Part shown: in pieces, positions 41,816 to 55,400 of the stretch | Numbering within the stretch: position 1 is the first letter of the stretch | Layout of the letters: each line of letters opens with the position of its first letter | From: Magicicada septendecula | Lineage: Eukaryota > Arthropoda > Insecta > Hemiptera > Cicadidae | Reading direction: 5' to 3' | NCBI GenBank assembly: GCA_034769895.1 | Contig: CM068367.1 | Location: 351,417,111 to 351,481,110, forward strand | Length of the DNA stretch: 64,000 bases | Position numbers and translations under genes: made by a program | Notes under the pieces: model-generated | Told to the model about the DNA's origin: nothing | Seen by the model: only the letters and a program-made list of their open reading frames with translations | The model's database searches: none

Positions 41816-42069
41816 ATATTCAATTAATTAAAATTAGATAATAAGATTTATGTATAACCTGTTGTATGTAATTTGTTAGCTATAAGTGTGTGCGAAAGAG
41901 TCGTACAAACGATTTAATAATGAGTACTATTTCAATACGCTAAATGAAAGATTTTGTTTAATAAAAAAATCAATAATGGTACAATTTTAACTTAAATAAC
42001 GCATCATCTTCTTATTACGATTACACCCATGAAGTCAGTATATCAATTTGTGTGTTGTTGTGTTATATA
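41816..42069. other. no gene seen
   Basis: Short AT-rich spacer. Confidence 0.5.
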
Positions 42070-42112
42070 ATTTGGCGCTCCAAAAGCGTGGGGATACACA
42101 AATTTAATTACA
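42070..42112 (-). repeat. Penelope-type terminal motif, second copy
   Basis: TGGCGCTCCAAAAGCGTGGG and the following sequence match 30796-30838. It contains a CGCT...AGCG hairpin. It lies about 50 bases from a decayed hammerhead core. Confidence 0.45.
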
Positions 42113-42151
42113 TTATATAATTTGTTATGTTATAATATGTTTTATCGTTTA

Positions 42152-42197
42152 TTTCACAATGTTTCGGCAGTTTACATTACTGCCATCTTCAGAAATA
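42152..42197 (-). ncRNA. decayed hammerhead ribozyme
   Basis: On the minus strand: CTGAAGA (42192-42186), stem II of 6-7 pairs (GGCAGT / ACTGCC), GAAA (42165-42162), then CATTGTG, where the expected palindrome and the NUH cleavage triplet are not well formed. Stem I could pair TATTT with AAATA. The core matches, but the cleavage site is probably lost, so I call it a relic. Confidence 0.5.
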
Positions 42198-42420
42198 TAA
42201 ATTTATTCTTGCTCAAAAATTTATTTATTATAATGTATAAAAACAAGAATAATGTGGACGATTATGAATATTGTAACGTATCAAAATTGTCGTTACATAA
42301 AAATAATATCAAATACCTAGAATAAGAATCTACCATGTACATGTCTAAGCCAAAATGACCAAAAAACTCTAAAATATCGAAATCAATCGTATATCCATGG
42401 ATAAATAATGTCGAAGTAAA
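42198..42420. other. no gene seen
   Basis: Short stretch between the decayed hammerhead and A-rich block 3. Confidence 0.5.
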
Positions 42421-44520
42421 TAAACACCGTAGAAGGAAGAAATATAATTGAATGCATCATCAATATTATCAGAAGAGGAAAAATAAGCCGAACAACTACG
42501 TTAGCAACCAGGACCCAATAGATCATATAAGTGAGGGAACATATCACATAAGTAAGGGAACATATCTCACAAGTGAGGCAACATATAATATAAGTGAGAT
42601 AATATATCATATAAGTGAGACAATGTATCATACAAGTGAGGGAAAATACCCAATAAGTGAAAAATATATATATAATAATAAGAAGAAACCTGTACATAAG
42701 AAGAGGAAGAAACCTATATATAAGAAGAGGGGAAGTTTATATAATTAAGAAGAGGAAAAATGTATAATAAACAATGAAAAATATTTAACAAGTAACAAGA
42801 CAATAACATTACCAGTGTGAGGAAGACACAATAAATAAGGATAGTATTTTTAGATGGAACAGATACCCAAGTAATAAGAAGATAATAATGCAAGTATGAA
42901 GAATACCAGATAAGTGAATCATGATACCCCCAACAAGGAAGAACATGAAGAAAAAACAAGGTGACCAAGAACAAGGTGTCGACAAAATAATAAGCAGCCA
43001 CAAACAATAATAGTGAGTGACTTATAAGTGCATCGATTAATACCAAAATATCACAATCGCAAACTAAACAACACAAACAATGAAGGTGCAATGTTTATGG
43101 AAGATGAAGATAAGAAGTGATAACAAAGATAGATAACAACCCCAAAATAAAACAATTAGTGTATTATTTATGAGACAAGAATATAATAAAATAAAACATA
43201 AAAAGACCACAAATGTACTTATAATAATAAAGAGAGAAATAATTGCTCAATAACGACTGAATTTGAATGTAAAATCATTAATAGAATATATGTTTAAATA
43301 TCAGGAGAGTGAAGGGTAAAATCAATACAGAATGTAATTATTAATGTATTAAAGATAAGACAACCTTTAGTAGAAAAACAAAACAGTTTACCCAAACCCA
43401 AGTGTAAACACATAATATGTATGACAATAACAAGTTAGAATTAAGTAATAATGTGTGAACAAATAGTATATAATACAAATAAAATAAGGAAAATATTGTA
43501 CTAGATAATAGTAATAACATATCATAGTAAAAATATAAGAATTAAGCAAGAAACTAAACAAATCCATATAAGCATTGTTATCAATTCAGTAGGATACACA
43601 TAACCTCAACTGAACAGAATCTGCAACACAGAATCACAAATAACAATTAGAAAAATGCAGACAAAAGTAATTACCTGAGTCAACAACCAAACTAGAATAA
43701 ATGTTTAACATAATGAACCCAGTATTAAGAAACACAAATATATACTCTATATTGTTTAAACAAATCATAGCCAAATTACCAAAACACAAGGTGACTATCA
43801 GAATTGCATAAAGTACTCACTTAAAGTTAATAAAGGAGAGGAAAGTAGCATGACAGTTGTTACTAGAATACTCAATACCTCTTTGAGAACCATTAACAGA
43901 CATTAAATACATAAATTTATATGAAAATAATGATAAACAAATATACATGTCAAATGGGACTAGATGTAAATAGCAATCCTACAGAGAATTATGAATAATT
44001 AACACAGCAGGGAGTATTATACACACAAGACAAACTGTAGACAAAGTCTAAGGACACATTAATGGATGAAAATACATCCCTAATGCACAAATAATAATAA
44101 AACATGAATATCAAGATGACAGAACTATGACATGGTGTATTAAAACCATACAGTGTAAATAAATGAAGCAACATTAATGGAAACAAAGCTTCACAAAAGA
44201 TGTATTAATCTCTAATGTACAAGATAAACCCCAAGGAATTTTATTATTATAAGATATATGTTAGAATTAATAAGTATTAATGCAAGGACATGTAGGGCCT
44301 TCATGCCTGAAAATGCATTTGGAAAAATTGTACATAATTTAGTATTTAAGGAGTAGTTAATAAGAGATAATGACTCTAAATATCTACAGTGAGTGTTAGA
44401 AATAACATGTATTATAATAAAGTGAAAAAACTTATGTATAATTAAGAACCACGAAAAGTGCATCATCGAAAAGTTAATTAGGTTAATCATGGACGGATTT
44501 ATAGCTTGAGAGACTCAAAA
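42421..44520. repeat. A-rich strand-asymmetric block 3
   Basis: About 2.1 kb with A excess and T deficit on the plus strand. It opens with 21-bp tandem repeats (42522-42668) and AAGAAGA-rich units (to about 42765), then decays into non-periodic A-rich sequence. The minus-strand ORFs are hydrophobic low-complexity artefacts. Similar in character to blocks at 0.24-1.56 and 31.44-33.06 kb. Confidence 0.5.
42522..42668 (+). repeat. 21-bp tandem repeat, seven units
   Basis: Units begin every 21 bases from 42522 and share the core ATAAGTGAG, consensus ATCATATAAGTGAGGGAACAT. Because 21 is a multiple of three, the open plus frame 42452-42748 reads a heptad like YHISEGT repeated seven times, followed by a lysine-rich KKKPVHKKRKKPIYKKRG part made of shorter repeats. 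Whether it is ever translated is unknown. I see no initiation or splice context that demands it. Confidence 0.85.
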
Positions 44521-46379
44521 TAAAGAGCCGAGTATCCGCAAAATAGTGATACCATTAATTTCTTAATCCGAAATGTACTAAAAAAGTTATAAACGATAAT
44601 AAGTTTTCCTTCAATTCCAAAAGAATTAATAGCATCATCTCCGTACTCTCAAACCCAAAACTCGATGCTTAGAAATAAAATTTCTTAATTTATTAAGGCA
44701 TATGGGTACGAGATTAACAGATTTTCAACCAATAAGAAGAGCTGATTTCAATAGACGCCGAGAGCGGCTTCAAGGGAACAGACTACTAGCAAACTGACCA
44801 CCAAAGTGTACGGAACGAGTCTTCGACGGGAATAAATTTTAAAAATGTGCGCGCTCCCTAGTGTAAACACATACATCTAACCTAACTAAAGTGTTTATAA
44901 CCTATAGCGAGTGAAGTGCAACGAGTGATGTGAGATAATAAACAAACCATTGCCAGTGTATAATATTGGCAATGATGAGTAGGAAAATAAGGGAGTATCT
45001 AATTTTAGCGATATTTTAATGAATATTAATGTTTATTAAATAATACATTTTTACGATGGTATTACTTTAGTCAAGTACAGTTGTACATGGCTAAACTAAA
45101 TAATAATTGTTAATTAACCAGTAATTGAACAGAAGTTCTCAATTTTAATTATTTAAATAAAATATTATTGATTTTAGAAAGAGATGACAATCGAATTTAA
45201 TATTTTAACCAACATTGATGTAAACAAGGTTAAACCTAGATGCTAACTTGACTATAAAACACGAAAGTCAATTCATTTATAAATAATAACCGAGAACTAT
45301 CAATACAGTTAATGAATAATGAACGTACCATGAACAAATATTATGTATAGTTATAAGATTTCAATGCCATCAATTTAAATATTTTAATAATTCACTTAGA
45401 GTAAATGGCACTCTAACCTACCTGTTACGAAAAGGTGTAACAACCATACAGAGCTGTGCTTTAAAATTAGACAAGCGTAAATATACTCAATTGAAATGAG
45501 ATTATGAATTAATTATTATATTTTTGTTATTAATAACCATTCAAGGAATATTATTCCGACACACAGCAATTTCAATCGTGTCGTACATTCCACAACATAA
45601 CCTACGAGGTTGATAGCAGGTGGACCAGATACGATAATTTTCAATATTATAATTAAACTTGTTTTGTTAATTTTGTAATCACTCTCTATAATACGTTATT
45701 GTCGTATTTTAGCATTTTTGTATCCAGTATCTTGTAAACTAAAAGAATTCACGACTTTCGGTAATTATAAACAAAAATTTAACCAAACAAGGTTAGCACA
45801 ATACAATATAAATAATCAGTGTTACCAGCCCTGAGCTTTAAGAATCTCGGTGACGAGTTGAATTACTTTTTGATGTTTAAAAATTGTTTTAAAGGGTTTT
45901 AATTGAAATTAACTTATTGTTAATAAACTACAAATTTACTTACACTTGAATCAGTCTTTCATTTCAAAGTAGATAATAACGAAAACATTAACAGAGCAAT
46001 TATTTTACAAAGTGGCAGTACAGCGAACGAGCGGCCAATATTTGAAAATTCAAACCAGTCTCAAAAATACAAAATAATTTTATTTACTGTGCATACACAT
46101 ATACACTTGTGAAGAATTTTATAAACTGTGTTGTGTCATTTTAGTGCATTACAGGATCTACTTTGGAAGGGCGACAACAGTAATAAGTGGTAAGTGAAAA
46201 GTAAATCTACCAGTGTTCCAAGAGAGAATTAAAACATTACTTATCAGTTTTTAAACCTTTTGAACAAACAATTCATAAATAATAATAATAATTAAACACA
46301 TCTACACACACCTAACTCGTCTAGTTACAATATAGATTATAAATTATCTATTCAACTGGCAATCGATATGGCAGCCTCC
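44521..46379. other. no gene seen
   Basis: Nearly 1.9 kb without a recognisable ORF. A small hairpin lies at about 44950-44976 (CATTGCCA / TTGGCAATG). A GC-richer patch at 44740-44860 could be an LTR or SINE remnant, but I found no motif to prove it. Confidence 0.4.
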
Positions 46380-47065
46380 CTACTTGAATGTAAATGAATT
46401 TTTGAGAAGAGGCGTTTGCTCATTTCATTGAAATTTATAAAGCGTACCTGTCGCAACATGGGGGTAGTTATTAATGACGAAAAGCTCTTCGATGTGCTTT
46501 ATATATTGTTAGAATGGGGAGTTGTGGAGGGAATAGATATACACAAATACCTTGGTGTCATGGTTACAAAAGATGGCACTAGTGTAGCAGAAAGAAAAAT
46601 CATGTAGGACAAAGGAAACAAGTGACGAGACAGTTACATTCCACTTTATAGGGGAATCAACTAAGGCCCGAAACAAAAGTTAAGGTATATACAACAATAG
46701 TGGAAAGTATTGTAACATATGTAGGGCTGAAGTGTGGGGAACAACAGAACAGGTTACAAGCGGTAGAATTGGGATATTGAAGAAGGTGCTGTAAGATTAC
46801 TTTGCAAGGTAGGATTAATAGTTAAGAAATCAGAAAAAGAATGACTATATGTACCGAAATAAATGACACGCTTGATGCAAAAAGTTTAAGATGTTACGGG
46901 CATGGACCACCAAAGAAATTACTAGAATGGAAAAAGAGGGGAAGTCGGGAAAGAATTGGGCGGAAGGCATAAGGAATGCAATGATACATAAAAATCTGAA
47001 AGATGATGAATAGAAAGATAATAAAGTGTGGAAACTAGGATACGAGAAACGACTATGTACATATA
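46380..47065 (+). pseudogene. non-LTR retrotransposon (LINE) relic
   Basis: Plus-strand fragments in shifting frames: YLGVMVTKDGTSVAERKIM (46550-46607, the post-catalytic RT block), a region reading VESIVTYVG-like near 46700, an ALRWYGH-like degenerate block RCYGHGPP near 46890, a GRRERIGRKA-type basic stretch near 46940, and an end reading RIRETTMYI at about 47040-47065. This order is that of the RT C-terminus in a LINE like the one at 40.7 kb but a different subfamily. Many stops and indels. Confidence 0.65.
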
Positions 47066-47166
47066 TATTTAATCAAATTTATAACATTTATTATTACATT
47101 TTGGAGAGTGAGACCCCATAAAGTAATGACAATTCAGTATCGTGATCTGTGTCATTACTTCGTAAT

Positions 47167-47397
47167 CAGTAAGACTAAAATCATTTTTAACCTTTGCAAG
47201 TTCAACACCACATTTTACATTATAGGTAGTCGCCCAGTAATTTTGATTGTAGCATTAGTTGGTGAAAGCATTTGTTGTTTTCACCGACAAAAATGTTTTC
47301 ACCAACTAATGCCACAATCAAAATTACTGGGCGACTACCTATAATGTAAAATGTGGTGTTGAACTTGCAAAGGTTCAAAATGATTTTAGTCTTACTG
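47167..47397. repeat. foldback: 107-bp inverted arms, 17-base loop
   Basis: Arms 47167-47273 and 47291-47397 are reverse complements with about three mismatches. The outer ends read CAGTAAGACTAAAATCATTT and its complement. Right after the right arm, GTCTTACTG recurs and a 261-bp CA tract starts. No ORF belongs to it. The mirrored ORFs on both strands come from the symmetry. Near identity of the arms means a recent origin. Confidence 0.88.
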
Positions 47398-47421
47398 TTT
47401 TTACTGTGTTTAGTCTTACTG

Positions 47422-48420
<999 letters not shown>

Positions 48421-48585
48421 TTTCTGGCACACCTCAATAATGTTCACCCGCGGATCCAGTTCACCGCGGAAAGAGAAGCGGACAATCAATTGGCTTTCCT
48501 TGACGTCTTGGTCCTTAGAAGGGACAATGGCAGCCTCGGTCACAAAGTATACAGGAAACCAACACACACTGACAGATACGTCTAA
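48421..48585 (+). pseudogene. Penelope-like reverse transcriptase fragment (copy 3)
   Basis: An open plus frame of 54 codons to TAA at 48583, reading [20 protein letters not shown] then [20 protein letters not shown] then [14 protein letters not shown]. The blocks [15 protein letters not shown] and [11 protein letters not shown] are the conserved region that follows the catalytic YVDD box in Penelope-like reverse transcriptases. The YVDD box itself, the N-terminus and the GIY-YIG domain are missing. It is an isolated inactive fragment. This part does not overlap the sections present in the two other copies, so it could come from either subfamily. Confidence 0.75.
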
Positions 48586-51500
48586 GTCTGATCACTTTAA
48601 GTGATACAGATTCAGAATACAATTTTCTGACACACCGTAAAGATAATAATTAAATATGATATTAATATTTTAAACGTTATGATGAAGCTGCCACCTTACA
48701 ATTGCTTTCTACTTCTTTTTCTCTAGTAATTGATTTAAAACAAATCCTTAAATAAGAGAGCGAATTGTTGTGAACTTAAAGTCATACTTATTCATCAACT
48801 TTGTTAATTAGAAAAGTTAACATAGTAGCTAATGCAACAATTCAGTGTTGATTCAACAAACGAAAGCAAAGAAATTTATCAGAGCACTTTAATGGGAGAA
48901 AAATCGAAACAAACAATAGGATAAACATCGAAGTTCATGAAGATTGATTACAGTCGACCGATAATTACTTTATTATTCGTGTCAGAGTAATCGGTGCTAG
49001 ACGTCTGAAGGCGACACGTTTGCGAGCTAAATGTTGTAATCTTGCGCAGTTTCGTCGCAAACTTGATTGAATAACATCAACTAAGACTGTCGGATTTATC
49101 AGAAATTACTAAGGAAGGTAACGCGATTGGTATTTTTAAATACTGTTTGCATTATTTACTATTGCGCATCTATAAGAAATTATATCACGCTGAGAAAAGT
49201 AGCAAATATTAAATGAACATATTTAATTTTAATATGTATTCATTGTAGATATATGTATTTATTAATAAATATAAGCATATTATCAGAAAGTTTTGGATAC
49301 AATTTCATTTTGGATAGTTTAAGCAATAATTGTAAGAACGTTGTGTTAGGTTGTTAATTTACTAAACCTGAGTTGGTGTAGATGCCCGAGGAGTTTAACA
49401 TCGCATGCCTGTGCAAAAAACATTTAAGTTAATCAACTAACTCCTGCTATTTTTTGCGTGCTAACAATTTTAAAACAGTTTATGTTAAAAGTCTAAAAAC
49501 AATCAAGGTAGATGAAAAGCCTATCAAACTCTGGTAAATTAAACTTAGTTTGAAAAACTAATGAAGCAAAACTATTAAGTAAAAATGTTTTATTTTAAAT
49601 TATTTATTTACGAATAAATCAAAATTATTTCTTTATAACATTTAAATATATATTTAAGAGCGCTTTGCGATTCTGTGTCCATGCGAAACAATGAACATCA
49701 GGCTCTTACAACCAGCTTGGTATTTGATGCTACTCCCTACGGAATGTCTGCCTTGTCTGTGACTGTCAGCCCTAATCCGTTTTAGCTTCTTTTATCCGTT
49801 TTACTTTTTTATTATTGTCTCATCGTTTGATCGTTATGACTGAAGTTTCTAGGGTATACCTGTTTTAAAATTGTTTTAAGGACTAGTAACTACTTGTTTA
49901 TACACTCATTTATTAATCAGTCTTCAAGATGTTTATCATTTTTTCTGAATCTTACATGCTGATTTTGTTTTGTGAAGAGATTCAACTTGGTTTTTCCGTA
50001 TTGCTGTTTCTAATTTAAATTTAATTTCTGATTAAGATGGTTTTAGGATATTGACAGTAGTATTAATTCACTAGTACATTTACCTATCTTATGGAAATAC
50101 ATTTTCATCAGAGTCAACGTATTTAAACTTATTTTTAAAGTACGCAAAGACAGTGATGTTAGCTGTTATTAAATAATGTAAATGTAGATACTCGTGTTTA
50201 AATTTCATTGTGAATATCGCAATCTATGAATGCATTAGTAACCTTAATTTTAGGAATATTAGTAGTCTTAGAGTTGATCAAGTTAATTGACTTTTACGTT
50301 TAGGTTAATATTCCAATGTAATTATTTTGCTTTTTATGATAAAAAACTAAAACGCTAATAAAATCCAAGTGATTTTGAACCGTTACAGGTCTTCATCTTG
50401 ATGATAAAACAAGAGAATAATGAGTAAGAATTCTCTAGTGAACTGTGATTTTTGTCTATAATGTTATAATGCATAAGATAAGAATATTTTATTGTAATAA
50501 TTGACTATATTTATTTATATTTATTGTCAAAATTATAAATGATCTTTGAGGTTTATGAAATGGTGTAACTAAATCTCATTTTTACTTTATTTCCGTTTAC
50601 AAAACATTCAAGAGTTCAGTGCCTCTTCAGTTCGCAAAACCCAATAATTGCACAGGAAATGAAAAGATCGTTGAACTGTTAATAGATTCCATTTAAATTT
50701 AAATGATATAAGAGTAAGTAATTATTTCCACATTTAATTATTAAAAAAGATTCTTTTAATGAAGCCTGTACAGTTGAAACGATAAAAAAACGTGAAAACT
50801 TTATTGTTCGGGGTTTTAATTGGTTGCCTAATTAGGGAGACGTTTAGATAATTAATGTTACACAATAGAATACTTTTCAGTTGTGAGAGTAGGGTATGAT
50901 ACGACCTGCCACTTGGGGTTCCTAGACGATGACTTGAAAATGATGGTTTGAATTAACATTTTGTTCTGTACAGATTATTAGGTCTAATAGTGCGTAGTGA
51001 ATCTGTAAGTTGCTGAATAAACGCTTCTGTCTCTACACTTCTAACTCCCGCGCACCTTTCCACAGCAAAAATCTCATCGTCAAACATTAATAAACAATAT
51101 ACATATTTTTTGTATGCCTGTTAGTTTACGTTGGTTACATGAATCGGATATACGTAAGAGAAAGTTCGCGGTTCGGGGTCTACAGCTTGCGTTAAAACTA
51201 GAATTCTTCGTGTCTGTAAAATTATTATTCTATGTAAACACTTGTTAACTTCCAAATCTTTACGTCAATTTATTCATTGTCTACCGGCTGTTCGAAATTT
51301 ACATGTCACGCGTATTTTGAAAATAAAACATCGTGCTGTGATTCTTTGTTAAAAAAGAATCAAAAATTATTAAAAAAGCAGCAATGAATGAAAATTCACT
51401 ACAAAATGGTAAGTGTGTTAAAAAAAAAAAAAAAATTGTAAGCAAGTAGGCACTCGAGTAACATGGTTGAAGATGATCCCCTCAGTAGACGCCCAAAATT

Positions 51501-51737
51501 TTCAACGTCCAAGTGCGGCATCCACCTTCGCACAAAGTTTTTCGCACCGCATTTTTGAGTTAAAATACTTTTATGTCATTAACTCTCAATTACAGAACTT
51601 TCAGCACTGTGTATGAAATTTTTTAAAATGATATATGGAGCTGTTGCACTTTTACCACCTGCAATGCTCGTACAACCCTGTCTACATCTCCTATCACATT
51701 CACCATTCGGGTTGTGAATTTCCATTGACGCTACACC
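48586..51737. other. long intergenic stretch, no gene seen
   Basis: About 3.1 kb of AT-rich sequence without a recognisable ORF, RNA gene or element. A poly-A run of 15 lies at about 51420-51435 and could be a retroposon tail, but no body was recognised. Confidence 0.4.
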
Positions 51738-53044
51738 TTTTGACGGAAAACGTCTTACACCGCGGGTCAGGTGAGGGCGGAACCTATGCGAAAGTCGATG
51801 TTACGATTTTGTGTATACCAGACAAACTTTAATATCTTCAAAACTATAACGGATATTTAAGTAAGCAATTCACGATTCAAAAGAGTAAAGGATGAAATAA
51901 TGTCATGCAATATTAACCTTGAGTGCGTGACGTCACACGCCATCACAAGATGGTGTGGAAGATCACCGGTTCGTTGTGCGGAAACATTAGTATAGCTCGG
52001 GAACGCGTACGTGCAGGACGTTATTTAAGGTGCCGTTTTATAAAGCTCCACGAGTACTATAAAATAAAACACTAACAGTGATAATAGTAAAAGAACTTTA
52101 TAAATGATACATTTACAAAGTGTTGAACTTGGACAAATTTTTCTTAAAATTTCAAAAATGTCAAAATATCTTCACAACAAGAACAACAAGAAGGTAAATG
52201 CATATCGTAAAATCTTACAAAGTAAAATAAGAACGAATGAGGAATCCAAAAAGCCCCCTATGACAGCAGCAGAACGAATGCGGAGGATGAAGCAGCGTCG
52301 AAAAGTCGAGGCGAGCACCACCTGCGCAGACGCCGCAACGTCTAACGGCAGTTCACAAACAACGAATGTCTACAGTGAGACAGAATTAATGGAATGCTAC
52401 AAAATACAAACAGATGAGACGTTTGAGAATCGAGATTTAGCGTTTATAACCCATGGTTTCTGGCGATGGAGCACTTTCAAAAGTATTTCTACGCCAACAA
52501 ATTGAGTTTTGTTTGTGGAGTTTGTGATCGTGTATGGTTCCAAAATGATTTAAAACTATCCAATGCATCTACGTTGCAATTCTTACAACAAGAATTCACA
52601 GACGAAGACGTTCAACAATTTACGTTGTGCTCAAACTGCTGGACATCTGTATAAAAAAGAAAAGATGCCAACATTGAGGAAGAGTAACGGCTGCACATAT
52701 CCACCGAAGCCAACACACTTGCCGCCACTCAGCAAACGCCCGCCTTCGATATGAAAGAAACTACGGTATTTTGTGGCAAGTGATTAACGTGCCCTGCGAT
52801 GCGAATGATATAGTCAAACAACTTTCCAGTCACTTGGACGACGACCAAGCGATAAATATCAACTTGAAGAAAAGCTCGTAAGTCTTACATAGCGTACTAC
52901 TCTCCTTAACAAAATTTTCAAATTAGATAGCATTGTGAGGAACAAATAAAATAAAAAACATGAAAGTTATTCATTTTTGTTTACCAAAGTTACAAACACC
53001 CCGTCAGAGCAACACCGCCAGGGTAAGACGTTTTCCGCCAAAAA
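51738..53044 (+). mobile_element. Helitron-type relic with inverted end motifs
   Basis: Contains a Helitron-like ORF relic (52104-52885). About 370 bases upstream lies TTTTGACGGAAAACGTCTTA (51738), and about 130 bases downstream is its near reverse complement ending GACGTTTTCCGCCAAAAA (53044), sharing GGAAAACGTCTTAC exactly. Helitron2/Helentron-type elements carry short terminal inverted motifs, so these may be the element's ends. At 1.3 kb it lacks the Rep and helicase domains and is a deletion derivative. Confidence 0.5.
52104..52885 (+). pseudogene. Helitron protein N-terminal region, frameshifted
   Basis: Frame 1 (52104-52505) has a basic segment PPMTAAERMRRMKQRRK (residues about 50-67) like the N-terminus of Helitron helicase proteins. 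After a frameshift near 52460-52500 comes LSFVCGVCDRVWFQNDLKLS with the CxxC pair, then EDVQQFTLCSNCW with a second CxxC pair. After a further shift comes GCTYPPKPTHLPPLSKR and then a region reading YGILWQVINVPCDANDIVKQ LSSHLDDDQA. The CGVCDRxWF, PPKPTHLPPL and GQVINVP-type order is the DUF6570 region upstream of the Rep domain in animal Helitrons. Rep and helicase are absent, so it is inactive. Confidence 0.7.
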
Positions 53045-55400
53045 CCTCACCGGTTGTGACCTACTTACCCCTTTTTTTAACAAAGAATTCAATCACAGCA
53101 GGATGTTTGATTTTGTCAATTTTTTAAAATATGCGTGACATGTAACTTTAAAACATCTGGCAAACAATGAACAAATTGACAGAGAAATTTTGAAATTACA
53201 AGGTACTTACATGATAATGAATTTCACAACTCACGAAACATTTTAGTTCTACCGCAAAGCTATAAGAGTGCATGCTGCTGCGCGAACATTTCAACTAATC
53301 CTCGTATATTTTGCCAGAAAAACAAATACTGCTGTTCTTATACATTCAGTACTTTCCATTACAACGTACAGTTTTAAAAGATATAACTACTGCACCTGTG
53401 TAGTAAAAATAGTACAGTAATTTATTAAAACATAACTACGGGTACTGTTTAAATTTGTTCATACGTAAGGACAGTATCTTGTGTTCCATATTCCATATAA
53501 TTTGTAATTATAATATATAATTTTTGGGGGATATAAATCATGTCCCCAGACCACCATGCTATCCACTAAAACTTTCCGGAATGTCGGCCAAAATAGCCTC
53601 TCTGCTACGTTTCAGCGGCCCCCGCGGTCGACACATCGAAATAGGTGTACTACAGGCCTTTGGGGCATTCATATCGTCTCTCTATTTGTCTCTACTCTGA
53701 CGATGGCTACTGTGTCAGCCGCTGAAGTGTTGCTTAAAATGTGCATCGGTATTAATTTACAGATTAAGTTTTTTGAGACACTCGTTTACATATTTGATTA
53801 ATCTAGGAAATTACTACTTCTATTTAGCTCTGAAAATGCGGCATGTAATATAATAAAGTCATAAAGCACTTACAAAGTTTAACTTTAATGTTTAAACACA
53901 AATAACCATATAAAACTTTTGAATTGAGTGTATCTTGTCTCGTAATTAAAATAATATTTTATCTTAATATCTTCACACAACGTGTTTCGAGTATTTCCCT
54001 AGAGAAATACTTTCTACTAAATAAAGCATCATTCAAATAATTAAAAATGTATCATTACTAATTTCACTAATGCGTACATGTATAATTACAGTGGTGTAAA
54101 TAATTTAGCTTACATAAATAATTACGTAACATATGTTATACGTTAGGTAACAATAATTAATTTTACATAATACACAAGTATATACATATTTTAAACGTAA
54201 TTTTAAACGCATTTCTAGTATTGATATTCATCTTTCAATTCCAAGAATTTATAAGGAAAACTGAGAATGAAATTGTTATTTTACTTTCGTTAGGCAGAAT
54301 TTAAAAGGAAAACTGTGAATGAAATAGTTATTTTCCTTTCGTTAGGCAGAATTTATCCTAACGGGGAAACTAACGTTGTGAAAACACTGACTGAAATTAA
54401 ATAATCACTCATTTAGAAGGTCTAGTAGTTACACAGTTAATTGTAAAAGAAATGATAAGGCCTGACGACGAAGCAAAATATTTACTTCTTAAACATTACA
54501 CGACATTCTTTAAAGTAATTCAAGAAGTTGTTATTAAGACTGCAAAATGAAAATATTTTGAAATTGCATAATAATAATATAAAGTATAGTAAAATTAACT
54601 GTATAAGTGATTCAGAAGTAATAATTGATTATGTAAACAAATTTGCTTACTTAGGAGTCAGACATAAAACTTCGGAGAGCATACTTCTGATAAAACTGAA
54701 TTACTAATTTTGTTATTTAAACCAATATTGTTGCAAGTACTATTCTCAGTATTTTATAGTAAGAGTCACTGCTTACTATAAAATATTAAATGTTTCAGTA
54801 ATAATTATAATTTAAAACATTATAAAATTTCCATACAATTTACGTAACGTGCTTTATTTGATCGAACTTTGATGTCGCATAAGATAAAAATGTACATTTT
54901 TTGTATCATCAGTATACAAAAACAGAGTTTGGCGTCTGAGATGTGGGGTGTGGAGCAGGGGTGTAGTCTCAATGACTTACTTATTATCATTATTTATAGT
55001 TATTCCCCATATCTGAGCAAATGTATCTTAAATCATTCTTCAGCAAATTCCTTCAGAAGAAAGCTTATCTATTTTATACACTTAATAGTGCCATCGTTTC
55101 ACCTTGGAAAAGTGTTGTCGCTCTGTCATTATCTTCACTCGGTATCGTTGTGGGAACAGGCGCCTTATTCGAAGGAGTCTTAAGATTGGCAGTAATCTTG
55201 ACTCACGACCATCAGTGCATCCCTAGAGAGATATCTCTTCTACACGAGGGGCGAAATTATTTTCAGCGGTAATTTCAGAAGGCCGGTGTCCCGGTTAACA
55301 ACATAGCGTACGATTAGGATGTCAAAAAGTTTGTGAAATATAGGCCTTCCGACGAGACTGTTGGGAACTCACTGTTTGTACGACCAAACAGGAAACTGAT
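53045..55400. other. no gene seen
   Basis: About 2.3 kb. The plus ORF 53556-53801 and its GC-richer surroundings are unrecognised. A duplicated block, about 50 bp, around AACTGAGAATGAAAT / AACTGTGAATGAAAT (54258 and 54310) precedes the repeated GTTAGGCAGAATTTA. Confidence 0.4.
54244..54357 (+). repeat. 52-bp tandem duplication
   Basis: Two adjacent units share ATAAGGAAAACTG / AAAAGGAAAACTG, GAATGAAAT, GTTATTTT, CTTTCGTTAGGCAGAATTTA. The spacing between GTTAGGCAGAATTTA copies (about 54289 and 54341) is 52 bases. Confidence 0.75.

Noticed and set aside
53976-54025. Possible fifth hammerhead: an 8-bp stem like stem II and GAAACACGTT on the minus strand
   Set aside because: The CUGANGA box is not recognisable (about three of seven bases), so it cannot be called.
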